From assembly GCA_034336665.1 (NCBI GenBank), contig CM067584.1:2790001-2854000 (forward strand): DNA of 64,000 nucleotides, given 5' to 3'. The translations under genes and the position numbers were made by a program. Below, piece after piece: positions 38,290 to 50,600 of the stretch. This DNA is from Luscinia megarhynchos (lineage: Eukaryota > Chordata > Aves > Passeriformes > Turdidae). The number at the start of each line of letters is the position of its first letter. Positions within the stretch are counted from its first letter, which is position 1. The notes under the pieces were generated by a model, which had not been told where the DNA came from, did not search any database, and saw only the letters and a list, made by a program, of their open reading frames with translations.

Positions 38290-39355
38290 CTGACCCCTTG
38301 GGATGGGGTTCAGGGGGGGTTTGGGGGGGATCCCATGGGGGGTTTGGGGTGCCCTGTGCTCCCCTGGGTGGCTGTTTTGGGGCAGTTTGGGGGGAATTTT
38401 TGGAGGGAGTCACAAATGGAATTTTTGGGGGTCCCAGGTGCGATTTTTTAGGGGGTCCTGGGTGGGATTTTGGGTTTCCCAGGTGGGAATTTTGGAGTTC
38501 TTGGTGCTCCTGGGGTGAGTGAGTGGGGTCCCAGTGCCCCGGGGGGTGTTGGAGCTGGTTGGGGTTCCCGGGTGGGAATTTTTGGGGGGAGCCTGGTTGG
38601 ATTTTTGGGGGGCTCTGGGGTGGGATTTTTTAGGGGTCCCAGGTGGGATATTTGAGGGGTCCTGGACGGGGTTTTGGGGTGGAATTTTTGGGGGTTCCCG
38701 GTTGGATTTTTGGGGGGGGTTCCAGATGGGAATTTTTAGGGGTCCTGGGTTGGGTTTTGGGGGGTTCTGGGGTGAGACTTTTAGGGGGTCCTTGGTGAGA
38801 TTTTTTAGGGGGTCCCAGATGAGATATTTGAGGGGTCCTGGACGAGGTTTTGAGGGTTCCCGGGTGGGATTTTTTAGGGGTTCCAGGTGGAATTTTTAGG
38901 GGTTCCTGGTTGGATTTTGGGGGTTCCTGGTTGGATTTTGGGGGCTCCCGGGTGCGATTTTTTGAGGGTTCCCGGTGGGATTTTTTAGGGGTCGCGGGGA
39001 GATTTTTTCGGGTTCCTGGGTGAGATTTTTTTCGGGTTCCAGGGTGGGATTTTGGGGGTTCCTGGTTGGATTTTTGGGGGGTCCCGGGTGGAATTTTTGG
39101 GGGTTCCTGGTTGGATTTTTGGGGGTCCCGGGTGCGATTTTTGAGGGTTCCCGGTGGGATTTTTTTCGGGTTCCAGGGTGAGATTTTTTAGGGTTCCAGG
39201 GTGCGATTTTGGGGGGTCCCGGGTGCGATTTTTGCGAGTTCCCGGTGGGATATTTTAGGTGTCGCGGGGAGATTTTTTCGGGTTCCTGGGTGAGATTTTT
39301 TAGGGTTCCAGGGTAGGGATTTTGGGGGGTCCCGGGTGCGATTTTTGGGGGTCCC
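38290..39355. repeat. G/T-rich minisatellite between PIWIL2 and SLC39A14
   Basis: About 25-30-base units of GGGGGTTCCCGGGTGGGATT and TTTTGGGGGTCCTGG. The plus strand is strongly G-rich with many GGG runs. It lies just upstream of the SLC39A14 promoter. 37920-38290 is unremarkable. Confidence 0.92.
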
Positions 39356-39369
39356 TGTGCTGCACGGCG

Positions 39370-39536
39370 GAGGGGGCGTGTCCTGATGTTGGGGGCGTGT
39401 CCCGGCGCTGGGGGCGTGTCCCGGCGCTGGGGGCGTGGCCTGGCGCGGCTGCAGCCAATCCGCGCGCTCCCCGTGCCGGCGGCCGCGCATGCGCCCTGCG
39501 CGGCCCCGAGCAGCGGCGGCGGGAGCGGGAGCGGAG
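39370..39536 (+). promoter_or_regulatory. SLC39A14: SLC39A14 CpG promoter and non-coding exon 1
   Basis: Four GGGGGCGTG(T/G)CC boxes (about 39372-39440) match KLF/SP-type sites. A perfect NRF1-type GCGCATGCGC lies at 39485-39494. GCGGAG|GTAGG at 39536/39537 is the best donor for a leader exon. The translation start is 8 kb further on, which fits the family's non-coding first exon. Placement of the start site is inferred. Confidence 0.6.
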
Positions 39537-39839
39537 GTAGGACCGGGATAAACCGGGATGGACCGGGATAAACCGGGATGGACCGGGACAGGCACGGCAG
39601 CCCTGCCGGGACGCGGGGAGCCGGCTGCAGCACGGGCCGCGGCGGGGAGAGCGGCAGCGCAGCGGGGGGAGCGCGCTGGGGCCGGCCCCGAGCCCCGGAT
39701 GGGGATGGGGGATGCGGGGAAGGATGGGGGATGCGCGGAGCGGCTGTTTGGGGTTTGGGACTGGCCTTAGGGCATGGGGGCAGCAATGGGGGCTCGTTTT
39801 GGGACAGCCCGTGAGGTCTGGGGCAGGTAGAGGTGGGGT

Positions 39840-40210
39840 CTGGGGTGCAGGACCCTATTACGGGGTGCAGGAATTCAGTTTTGGGGTACAGGACCTGTTA
39901 TGGGATACAGGACCCTGTTATGGAGTGCAGGATTCTGTTTTGGGGTGCAGGACCGTGTTGTGGGATGCAGGACCCTGTTACGGGATGCAGGATTCAGTTT
40001 TGGGGTGCAGGACCCTGTTATGGGGTGCGGGACTCAGTTTTGGGGTGCAGGACCCTGTTATGGGGTGCAGGACCCTGTTACGGGGTGCAGGACCCTGTTA
40101 TGGGGGTGCAGGATTCTGTTTTTGGGGTGCAGGATTCAGTTTTGGGGTCTGACAGGACCCCTGTTATGGGGTGCGGGACTCAGTTTTGGGGTGCAGGACC
40201 CTGTTAAGGG
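39840..40210. repeat. 20-base minisatellite GGGGTGCAGGACCCTGTTAT
   Basis: About eighteen copies with a second type (GGATTCAGTTTT) intermixed, in SLC39A14 intron 1. Confidence 0.94.
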
Positions 40211-41730
40211 GTCTGGCAGCACCAGGGGAAGCTCTGGGACCAGGCAGCGCTGGGGGGATGGGGGAATGGGGCGGGATGGGGCAGGGACTGGGGGCAGCAG
40301 CAGCTCCGGTCTGGGGGGGCACTGGGCGGCACTGGGGGGCACTGGGCGGGACTGGGGCATCTCCCGCTATCGCTGCCCGTGTCCCCGGGAAAACCTCCGT
40401 GCCCCGGGGCCCGCAGCGCACGTGGAGGAGGGAGCGCCGTTTGCTCCGGAAGGAGCTCGCCATGGCTCCGGGATTTTGGGATTAATTTGGCGATTTTGGG
40501 CTGCCCCGCTGCCCCTTCGCGGGCATTTCGGGAAGCGCCGGCGCTGCGCTGACGTCGCCGGGGCCACGCTCGCCCGGTGCCAGCGCTTCTCGTCCCCCGG
40601 GATGCGCGGCGTGCGGCCGGGAGCGCTGCTCCCCCCCGGGATGCAAGCCCGGGGGGACGGGAAGGTTTTCCCGGCCCTGCTGGCAGCCGGGCATCGCTCC
40701 CGGCACATCCCTCCCTCCCTCCCTCCCGGCGGCGCTTCGTGCCCCTGCCCCATCCCGAGCAATGAATAAAGTGGGTCAGGCGCCGGCTGCGGCTCCGGGA
40801 GCGCATCCCGGTGGAAGGACGCCCTTGAAGGCAGCTCGTGGAGCCGGGGGGCCGCAGGGGATGGCGAGGGTCGATGTTCTTTGCTGTTTTATCCCGGGAT
40901 GCTGCGCTGGCTGTGCCCCGCGCCCCCTCCCTGCCCTCGGCTTCCAGCAGCTCGGAGCCCCCCGGGATATTTGGGTGTCTCTTTTTTGGGCTCTTCTCCT
41001 CCGCAGGGGCGGCTCCTCCTGCTCGTTTTGCCCTAAAACGGAGCGAGCCCGAGCAGCCCCGGCTCTGCCCGCTCTGCCTTTCCCTGGGTCCGCTTTTTCC
41101 AGCCGGGGTGTGTCCGGCTCAGCCCGGCTTGGGGAGAAACCCCCGGCAGGGATTTGGCAGCGGGCAGAGCTGGTGCCTCGGCAGGCTCGGTGTGCGGGGA
41201 GGGGCAGCCAGAGGGGCTCAGGGCAGCCAGGACTGACCTTTGGCACGGTGGGCTGCGTGCCACACCTGGGGAGCCACAGCCTGCCTGGGTGTCCCGTGCA
41301 GAACCCACCTGCAGGATGGGCTGGGGTGGGGATGCTGAAGGGGCAGAGACCCCCGGGTCCCCCCACCCTGCAGGGTGTTCCCAGCCCTGCTCTGGACGGG
41401 CTCCCTCCCTCGTTTTGGGAGGAGAGGGGTTAAATCAAAGCATCCGAGCTAAGCCCCGGCAGGAGGAGGGTAAAACCTCCAGGAGAACAAAGCTCACAAA
41501 GTGGTGGTAAGCTGGTAAAACCTGTGGGGGCCTTCAGGGGGAGTGGGGTCCTGCCTGGGGAGCCTCTCGGCGTGGAAATCCTGGCCCCGGGTTATTTTTG
41601 GAACAATTGCTTGGCCAGGCTTCAAAAATGTCCTGGTTTTTGGAAGAGACTGGAGCCTGTGAGCTGTCAGCACAGGCCAGGCACTGCAGGGTGTCCAGAG
41701 CCCTGGGAAGGGGAGCCAGGGGGACCAGGA
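40211..41730. other. GC-rich, mostly unique part of SLC39A14 intron 1
   Basis: CpG-dense at about 40360-40760, with a CRE-like TGACGTC at 40550-40556. It could be an alternative promoter or enhancer, but no exon is supported. 41985-42440 is also unique and shows nothing recognisable. Confidence 0.45.
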
Positions 41731-41734
41731 GCAG

Positions 41735-41982
41735 CTCCTGGAGCCCACACCAGGATCAGGAGCTGCTCCTGGAGCCCACACCACGATCAGGAGCAGCTCC
41801 TGGAGCCCACACCAGGATCAGCAGCAGCTCCTGGAGCCCACACCAGGATCAGCAGCAGCTCCTGGAGCCCACACCAGGATCAGGAGCAGCTCCTGGAGCC
41901 CACACCAGGATCAGGAGCAGCTCCTGGAGCCCACACCAGGATCAGGAGCAGCTCCTGGAGCCCACACCAGGATCAGGATGCC
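41735..41982. repeat. 30-base minisatellite in SLC39A14 intron 1
   Basis: About eight near-identical copies of GAGCAGCTCCTGGAGCCCAC plus ACCAGGATCA. Confidence 0.96.
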
Positions 41983-42449
41983 TGCTGCACTGATGGAGGC
42001 AGCAAATTTTTATTCTCTCCTCGTGAGTGCCAGATTTTCCATCCACTTCTCAGGGAAGCTTTTCCAAGAAGCTCCAGGCTCTTGGGTGCCTCCCAAGGTG
42101 GACGTGCAGGTCGTGCCTGGCATCCCTGAGCCCCTTCCTTTGCAGCCCGGGGCTGTGCCACCCCTCTTTTATCAACCCTCGGCACGAATGAAAGGGACAG
42201 AGAGGGCAAGGATTAATTCTGGGCAAACACTCCAAAGGCACCTACAGTTAGAGCAGGGAAGCACTGAGTTCATGGTAATTACCCGGGTTAAATTATAACC
42301 TAATGAACAGTCCACCTCTGTCCTCGGGGCTCCCGTGCTCCTCTGAGTGCTGCACTGAGCTCCTGGAGGTGGCTGTGTCCCAGCCCTGGTGACACCCGGG
42401 GCACCCAGCGTGGCCAGGGGCTGCAGAGGGACTGCTCAGCCCCGGAGAG

Positions 42450-45235
42450 AGGATTTGGGGGTGCCACAGCTGGATTTGGGACTGGTATGGCTGGATTTGG
42501 GGCTGGCATAGCTGGATTTGGGGCTGGCACAGCTGGATTTGGGGTGCCACAACTGGATTTGGGGCTGGCATAGCTGGATTTGGGACTGGTATGGCTGGAT
42601 TTGGGGTTGGCACAGCTGGATTTGGGGTGCCACAGGTGGATTTGGGACTGGTATAGCTGGATTTGGGGTTGGCATAGCTGGATTTGGGGTGCCACAACTG
42701 GATTTGGGGCTGGTATAGCTGGATTTGGGGCTGGCACACCTGGATTTGGGGTGCCACAACTGGATTTGGGGCTGGCACACCTGGATTTGGAGTTGGCACA
42801 GCTGGATTTGGGGCTGCCACAGGTGGATTTAGGACTGGTACAGGTGGATTTGGGGTTGGCATAGCTGGATTTGGGGCTGGCACACCTGGATTTGGGACTG
42901 GTATGGCTGGATTTGGAGTTGGCACAGCTGGATTTGGGGTGCCACAACTGGATTTGGGGCTGGTGTAGCTGGATTTGGGGCTGGCACACCTGGATTTGGG
43001 GTGCCACAGGTGGATTTAGGACTGGTACAGGTGGATTTGGGGTTGGCATAGCTGGATTTGGGGTGCCACAGCTGGATTTGGGACTGGTATGGCTGGATTT
43101 GGGGGCTGGCACAGCTGGATTTGGGACTAGAATGGCTGGATTTGGGGTTGGCATAGCTGGATTTGGGGTGCCACAGCTGGATTTGGGACTGGAATGGCTG
43201 GATTTGGGGTTGGCACAGCTTCATTTGGGGGTGCTACAGCTGTATTTGGGACTGGTATGGCTGGATTTGGAGTTGGCACACCTGGATTTGGGGTGCCATA
43301 ACTGGATTTGGGGTGCCACAGCTGGATTTGGGGCTGGTATAGCTGGATTTGGAGTTGGCACACCTGGATTTGGGGTGCCACAGCTGGATTTGGGGTGCCA
43401 TAACTGGATTCGGGGCTGGTATAGCTGGATTTGGAGTTGGCACAGCTGGACGGGGGCCACAGGTGTATTTGGGGCTGGCACAGCTGGATTTGGGACTGGT
43501 ATAGCTGGATTCGGTTGGTATAGCTGGATTTGGGCTTGGCACACCTGGATTCGGGCTGGTATAGCTGGATTTGGAGCTGGCACAGCTGGATTTGGGACTG
43601 GTATGGCTGGATTTGGGGTGCCACAGCTGGATTTGGGGTGCCACAGCTGGATTTGGGGTGCCACAGCTGGATTTGGGGCTGGCATAGCTGGATTTGGGGT
43701 GCCACAACTGGATTTGGGGCTGGTATAGCTGGATTTGGGGTTGGTACAGCTGGATTTGGGACTGGTATGGCTGGATTTGGAGTTGACACACCTGGATTTG
43801 GGACTGGTATGCCTGGATTTGGGGTGCCACAGCTGGATTTGGGATTGGTATGGCTGGATTTGGGGTTGGCATAGCTGGATTTGGGGGTGCCACAGGTGGA
43901 TTTGGGGGCTGGCACAGCTGGATTTGGGGTGCCACAGCTGGATTTGGGGGTTGGCACACCTGGATTTGGGGGTGCCACAGGTGTATTTGGGGCTGGTATA
44001 GCTGGATTTGGGGTTGGCACAGCTGTATTTGGAGGTGCCACAGCTGGATTTGGGACTGGTATAGCTGGATTTGGGGTTGGCATAGCTGGATTTGGGGGTG
44101 CCACAGGTGGATTTTGGGGGCTGGCACAGGTAGATTTGGGGTGCCACAAGTGGATTTGGGACTAGCATAGCTTCATTTGGGGCTGGCACAGCTGGATTTG
44201 GGGGCTGCCACAGGTGCATTTGGGGTTGGCATAGCTGGATTTGGGGTTGGCACACCTGGATTTGGGGCTGGTATAGCTGGATTTGGGGTTGGCACACCTG
44301 GATTTGGGGTGCCACAGCTGGATTTGGGATTGGTATGGCTGGATTTGGGGCTGGCATAGCTGGATTTGGGGGTGCCACAGGTGGATTTGGGGCTGGCACA
44401 GCTGGATTTGGGGTGCCACAGCTGGATTTGGGGTTGGCACACCTGGATTTGGGGTGCCACAGGTGTATTTGGGGCTGGTATAGCTGGATTTGGGTTGGCA
44501 CAGCTGTATTTGGAGGTGCCACAGCTGGATTTGGGACTGGTATAGCTGGATTTGGGGTTGGCATAGCTGGATTTGGGGGTGCCACAGGTGGATTTGGGGC
44601 TGGCACAGGTAGATTTGGGGTGCCACAAGTGGATTTGGGACTAGCATAGCTTCATTTGGGGCTGGCACAGCTGGATTTGGGGCTGCCACAGGTGCATTTG
44701 GGGTTGGCACACCTGGATTTGGGGCTGGTATAGCTGGATTTGGGGTTGGCACACCTGGATTTGGGGCTGGTATAGCTGGATTTGGGGTTGGCACACCTGG
44801 ATTTGGGGGTTGCCACAGCTGGATTTGGGACTGGTATAGCTGGATTTGGGGTTGGTACAGCTGGATTTGGGACTGGCATAGCTTCATTTGGGGCTGGCAC
44901 AGCTGGATTTGGGGTTGCCACAGCTGAATTTGGGGGTGCCACAGCTGGATTCGGGGTGGCACAGCAGGGTTTGGGGTTGGCATAGCTGGATTTGGGATTG
45001 GTATAACTGGATTTGGGGTTGGCACAGCTTCATTTGGGGGTGCCACAGCTGGATTTGGGACTGGTATGGCTGGATTTGGAGTTGGTACAGCTGGATTTGG
45101 GACTGGTATGGCTGGATTTGGAGTTGGCACAGCTGGATTTGGGGGTGCCATAACTGGATTCGGGGTGCCACAGCTGGATTCGGGGTGCCACAGCTGGATT
45201 CAGGGGTGCCACAGCTGGGTTTTGCCACAGCCCTG
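42450..45235. repeat. 2.8-kb minisatellite in SLC39A14 intron 1
   Basis: Units of about 17-23 bases built on AGCTGGATTTGGGGCTGGCA, with variants GGGGTGCCACA, GGGACTGGTAT and GGAGTTGGCAC. Higher-order repetition of the variant order is visible, for example 43900-44160 against 44370-44640. Confidence 0.97.
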
Positions 45236-45469
45236 CCTTCTCCCCAACGCTGTTCCTCCTGCAGGGTCCCTGAGGAGCTGTGGAGCTGCAGAGCCCCGGG
45301 AGCCCTGAGCCCACGGTGAGGGAGGGGCTGGGGGGCCCGGGGAGCAGGAGCAGGAGCAGGAGGGGATAATTTAGCATGGAAAAATTCTGAAACAACCCTG
45401 AGACATCTCAGGATCTGTGTTTCTCCAGCTCTGACCTCCCATTCCCTGATGATAATTCCATGGTTGGGG

Positions 45470-47545
45470 TGTTTGGAGCTGTTTGGAGCTGTGTTTGGAG
45501 CTGTTTGGAGCTGTGTTTGGAGCTGTGTTTGGAGCTGTGTTTGGAGCTGTGTTTGGAGCTGTGTTTGGAGCTGTGTTTGGAGCTGTTTGGAGCTGTTTGG
45601 AGCTGTGTTTGGAGCTGTTTGGAGCCGTGCTTGAGCCGTGTTTGGAGCTGTGTTTGAGCCGTGTTTGAGCCGTGTTTGGAGCTGTGCGTTTGGAGCTGTT
45701 TGAGCCGTTGAGCTGTTTGGAGCTGTGTTTGGAGCCGTGTTTGAGCTGTGTTTGGAGCCAGTTTGAGCTGTTTGGAGCTGTGTTTGGAGCTGTTTGAGCC
45801 GTGTTTGGAGCTGTTTGAGCGGAGCTGTTTGGAGCTGTTTGGAGCTTTGTGTTTGGAGCTGTGTTTGGAGCTGTTTGGAGCTGTGTTTGGAGCTGTGTTT
45901 GGAGCTGTGTTTGGAGCCATGTTTGGAGCTGTGTTTGGAGCTGTGTTTGGAGCTGTTTGGAGCTGTTTGGAGCTGTGTTTGGAGCTGTGTTTGGAGCTGT
46001 TTGGAGCTGTGTTTGGAGCTGTGTTTGGAGCTGTGTTTGGAGCTGTTTGGAGCTGTTTGGAGCTGTTTGGAGCTGTTTGGAGCTGTGTTTGGAGCTGTGT
46101 TTGGAGCTGTGTTTGGAGCTGTTTGGAGCTGTGTTTGGAGCTGTGTTTGGAGCTGTTTGGAGCTGTGTTTGGAGCTGTGTTTGGAGCTGTTTGGAGCTGT
46201 GTTTGGAGCTGTTTGGAGCTGTGTTTGGAGCTGTTTGAGCCGTTTGGAGCTGTTTGGAGCTGTTTGGAGCTGTGTTTGGAGCTGTGTTTGGAGCTGTGTT
46301 TGGAGCTGTTTGGAGCTGTGTTTGGAGCTGTTTGGAGCTGTGTTTGGAGCTGTTTGGAGCTGTTTGGAGCTGTGTTTGGAGCTGTGTTTGGAGCTGTGTT
46401 TGAGCCATGTTTGGAGCTGTTTGGAGCTGTTTGGAGCTGTTTGGAGCTGTTTGGAGCTGTGTTTGGAGCTGTGTTTGGAGCTGTTTGGAGCTGTGTTTGG
46501 AGCTGTTTGGAGCTGTGTTTGGAGCTGTGTTTGGAGCTGTTTGGAGCTGTTTGCGGAGCTGTTTGGAGCTGTGTTTGGAGCTGTTTGGAGCTGTGTGTTT
46601 GGAGCTGTTTGGAGCTGTTTGGAGCTGTTTGGAGCTGTGTTTGGAGCTGTTTGGAGCTTGTGTTTGGAGCTGTTTGGAGCTGTTTGGAGCTGTGTTTGGA
46701 GCTGTTTGGAGCTGTGTTTTGGAGCTGTGTTTGGAGCTGTTTGGAGCTGTGTTTGGAGCTGTGTTTGGAGCTGTGTTTGGAGCTGTTTGGAGCTGTGTTT
46801 GGAGCTGTGTTTGGAGCTGTGTTTGGAGCTGTGTTTGGAGCTGTGTTTGAGCCGTGTTTGGAGCTGTGTTTGGAGCTGTTTGGAGCTGTTTGGAGCTGTG
46901 TTTGGAGCTGTTTGGAGCTGTGTTTGGAGCTGTTTGGAGCTGTGTTTGGAGCTGTGTTTGGAGCTGTTTGGAGCTGTGTTTGGAGCTGTTTGGAGCTGTT
47001 TGAGCTGTTTGGAGCTGTGTTTGAGTCAGTTTGAGCTGTGTTTGGAGCTGTGTTTGGAGCTGTGTTTGGAGCTGTTTGGAGCTGTTTGGAGCTGTTTGGA
47101 GCTGTTTGAGCTGTGTTTGGAGCTGTTTGGAGCTGTGTTTGGAGCTGTTTGGAGCTGTGTTTGGAGCTGTGTTTGGAGCTGTGTTTGGAGCTGTGTTTGG
47201 AGCTGTTTGGAGCTGTGTTTGGAGCTGTTTGGAGCTGTGTTTGGAGCTGTGTTTGGAGCTGTGTTTGGAGCTGTGTTTGGAGCTGTTTGGAGCTGTTTGG
47301 AGCTGTGTTTGGAGCTGTTTGGAGCTGTTTGGGGGCTGTGTTTGGAGCTGTGTTTGGAGCTGTGTTTGGAGCTGTTTGGGGCTGTGTTTGAGCTGTTTGG
47401 AGCTGTTTGGAGCTGTGTTTGGAGTTTTTGGAGCTGTTTGGAGCTGTTTGGATCTCTGTTTGGAGCTGTTTGCAGCTCTTTGGATCTCTGTTTGGAGCTG
47501 TTTGCAGCTCTTTGGTGCTCTCTTTGGAGTTTTTTGGAGCTCTGT
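45470..47545. repeat. 2-kb minisatellite of 10- and 12-base units in SLC39A14 intron 1
   Basis: Almost every unit is either GGAGCTGTTT (10) or GGAGCTGTGTTT (12), with rare GAGCCGTGTTT and single-base slips. The last copies degrade (GGATCTCTGTTT) and end about 80 bases before the acceptor of exon 2. Confidence 0.97.
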
Positions 47546-47636
47546 TTGGAGTTTTTCGGAGCTCTCCGCAGCTCTTTGCAGCCCTGGCCATACCCAACCC
47601 CAGCACTGTTCTTTCCCCGCAGCCCCCCCAGGCACG

Positions 47637-50600
47637 ATGCGCCCCAGGCTGTTCTCCCGGATCCTCTCGGTGCTGCTGCTGCTGCCGCTGCTGGTGCTGC
47701 CCGGGGGGCTCGGGGCGGCCGGGGACGCTCCCCCGGTGCCCCCCGGCTCGTTCCTGCAGGAGCTGCTGCGGCGCTACGGGCGCGGCCCCAGCCTGAGCCT
47801 GGAGCAGCTGCGGGCGCTGCTGGCGCGCCTGGGGCTGGGGCGCGGCAACGGCAGCGACAGCGCGGACCTCACCCGGGTGAGCCCCAAAACTTCCTGGGAC
47901 CCCAAAACTTCCTGGGACCCCCAAACCTTCCCTGGGGAACCCCCAAACCTTCCCTGGGGAACCCTAAATCCTCCCTGGGACACAGCAGCGACAGCGCGGA
48001 CCTCACCCGGGTGAGCCCCAAAACTTCCTGGGACCCCAAAACTTCCTGGGACCCCAAACCTTCCCTGTGAGTCCCCAAATCATCCCTGGGAGCCCCAAAT
48101 CCTTCCCTGGGGAACCTGAAATCCTCCCTGGGGTACGGCAGCGACAGCGCAGACCTCACCCGGGTGAGCCCCAAAACTTCCTGGGACCCCAAAACTTCCT
48201 GGGACCCCAAAACCTTCCCTGGGGAACCCCAAATCCTTCCCTGGGGAACCCCAAAACATCCCTGGGGACCCCAAAACTTCCTGGGGACCCACAAACCTTC
48301 CCTGGGGAACCCCAAACCTTCCCTGGGGAACCCCAAATCCTCCCTGTGAACCCCCAAAACATCCCTGGGGACCCCAGACCTTCCCTGTGAGTCCCCAAAT
48401 CCTCCCTGGGGACCTCCAAAACATCCCTGGGACCCCAAAACCTTCCTAGGGACCCCCAAACCTTCCCTGTGAGCCCCCAAATCCTCCCTGGGGACCCCCA
48501 AACCTTTCCTGGAGAACCCCAAATCCTTCCCTGGGGAACCTGAAATCCTCCCTGGGGTACGACAGCGACAGCGAGGACCTGACCCGGGTGAGCCCCAAAA
48601 CCTCCCTGGGACCCCAAAACTTCCTGGGGACCCCAAAACCTTCCTAGGGACCCCCAAACCTTCCCTGTGAGCCCCTAAATCCTTCCCTGGGAGCCCCAAA
48701 TCTTCCCTGGGGAACCCCAAACCCTCCCTGCGACACGGCAGCGAGAGCAGAGACCTGACCCGAGTGTGCCCCAAAACTTCTCTGGGACCCCAAAACTTCC
48801 TGGGGACCCCAAACCTTCCTGGGGACCCCCAAACCTTCCCTGGGGACCCCCAAATCCTTCCCTGGGGAACCCCAAACCTTCCTTGGGGACCCCCAAACCC
48901 TCCCTGGGGACCCCAGCAGCGTGAGACCCTGACCCGGGTGAGCCCCAAAACTTCCCTGGGACCCCAAAACTTCCTGGGACCCCAAACCTTCCCTGGGGAC
49001 CCCAAAACTTCCCTGTGAGCCCCCAAACCTTCCCTGGGGAACCCATATCCTTCCCTGGGGAACCCCTAAACCCTCCCTGGGGTACGGCAGCGACAACATG
49101 ACCTCACCCTGTGAGCCCCAAAACTTTCCTGGGACCCCAAAACATCCCTGGGGACCCCAAAACTTCCTGGGGACCCACAAACTTTCCCTGGGGAACCCCA
49201 AATCCTCCATGTGGGTCCCCAAAACTTCTGTGTGGGTCCCCAAAACTTCTGTGTGGGTTCCCAAAACTTCTCTGTGGGTTCCCAAAATTTCCCTGTGAAC
49301 CCTCAAATCCTCCCTGGGGACCCCCAAAACTTCCCTGTGGGTCCCCAGAACTTCCCTGTGGGTCCCCAAAACTTCTCTATGGGTCCCCAAACCTCCCTGT
49401 GGGCTCCCCAAAACTTTTCTGTGGACCCCCAGAACCTCCCTGTGAGTCCCCAAAACTTCTGTGTGGACCCCCAGAACTCCTCTATGGGTCCCCAAAAACT
49501 TTTCTGTGCACCCCCAGAACCTCCCAGTGGACCTGTGGGAATCTCAAGGTGCATTTTTCTGTGTCTCCCCCCAGTGCTTCAGCTCCCTGGAGCTCTTTGC
49601 CATCCACAACCTGAGCCAGGGCTCCCCCGTGGGGCACAGGGAGTTCCAGGAGTTCTGCCCCACCATCCTGCAGCAGCTGGAGTCGGGGGCCTGTGCCTCT
49701 GCAGCCCTGCAGAGCCCGGAGCAGCAGCCAGAGGAGAGCAGGCCCAGCTCAGCTGAAGGTAACTGGCTGCAGCTCCCCAAACTGGGATTGCCCCAGAGCT
49801 CTGCTGGGGGTGCTGCTGGGGGGGTGGGATGGGCTGGGAGGGGCTGTGTGCTGCTGATGGTGTGCAGGGATGGGCCCAGAGGGGGGAAAATGTGAGATAT
49901 CCATGGAAATGGGGTCAAATAGCCATGGAAATGTGATCAAATATTCTGAAAATGTGATCAAATATCCATGGAAAAGTGGTCAAATGTCTACATTAATGTG
50001 CTGTGAGTTATAGAGGAAAAAAAGTGAAATATTCCTGAAAATGTGCTCAAATATTCCTGAAAATGTGATCAAATAGCCATGGAAATGTGATCAAGTATCC
50101 ACATAATTCTGCTGTGAGTTAGAGAGGAAAAAATGTGAAATATCCATGGAAATGGGGTCAAAGAGCCATGGAAATGTGATCAAATATCTACATTAATGTG
50201 TGAAATATTCCTGAAAATGTGATCAAATATCTACATTAATGTGCTGTGAGTTATACAGGAAAAAAAGTGAAAAAGTGAAAAGTGAAATATTCCTGAAAAT
50301 GTGATCAAATATCCATGGAAATGTGATCAAATATTCCTGAAAATGTGATCAAATAGCCATGGAAATGTGATCAAATATTCCTGAAAATGTGATCAAATAG
50401 CCATGGAAATGTGATCAAGTATCCATATAACTCTCTTTTGAGTTATAGAGGGGAAAAAATGTGAAATATTCCTGAAAATATGATCAAATATTCCTGAAAA
50501 TGTGATCAAATAGCCATGGAAATGTGGTCAAATATCCATGGAAATGTGATCAAATATCCATGGAAATGTGATCAAATATCCATGGAAATGTGATCAAATA

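Noticed and set aside
39558..40806. Open frames in the CpG-rich DNA after the SLC39A14 promoter
   Set aside because: GC-rich DNA has few stops. None of these frames has splice signals or a recognisable domain.
45371..47924. Very long open frames (over 700 codons) on both strands
   Set aside because: They are translations of the 10/12-base minisatellite. Composition is monotonous and no family is recognisable. The plus-strand frame that runs into the SLC39A14 ATG is upstream of the exon's acceptor.
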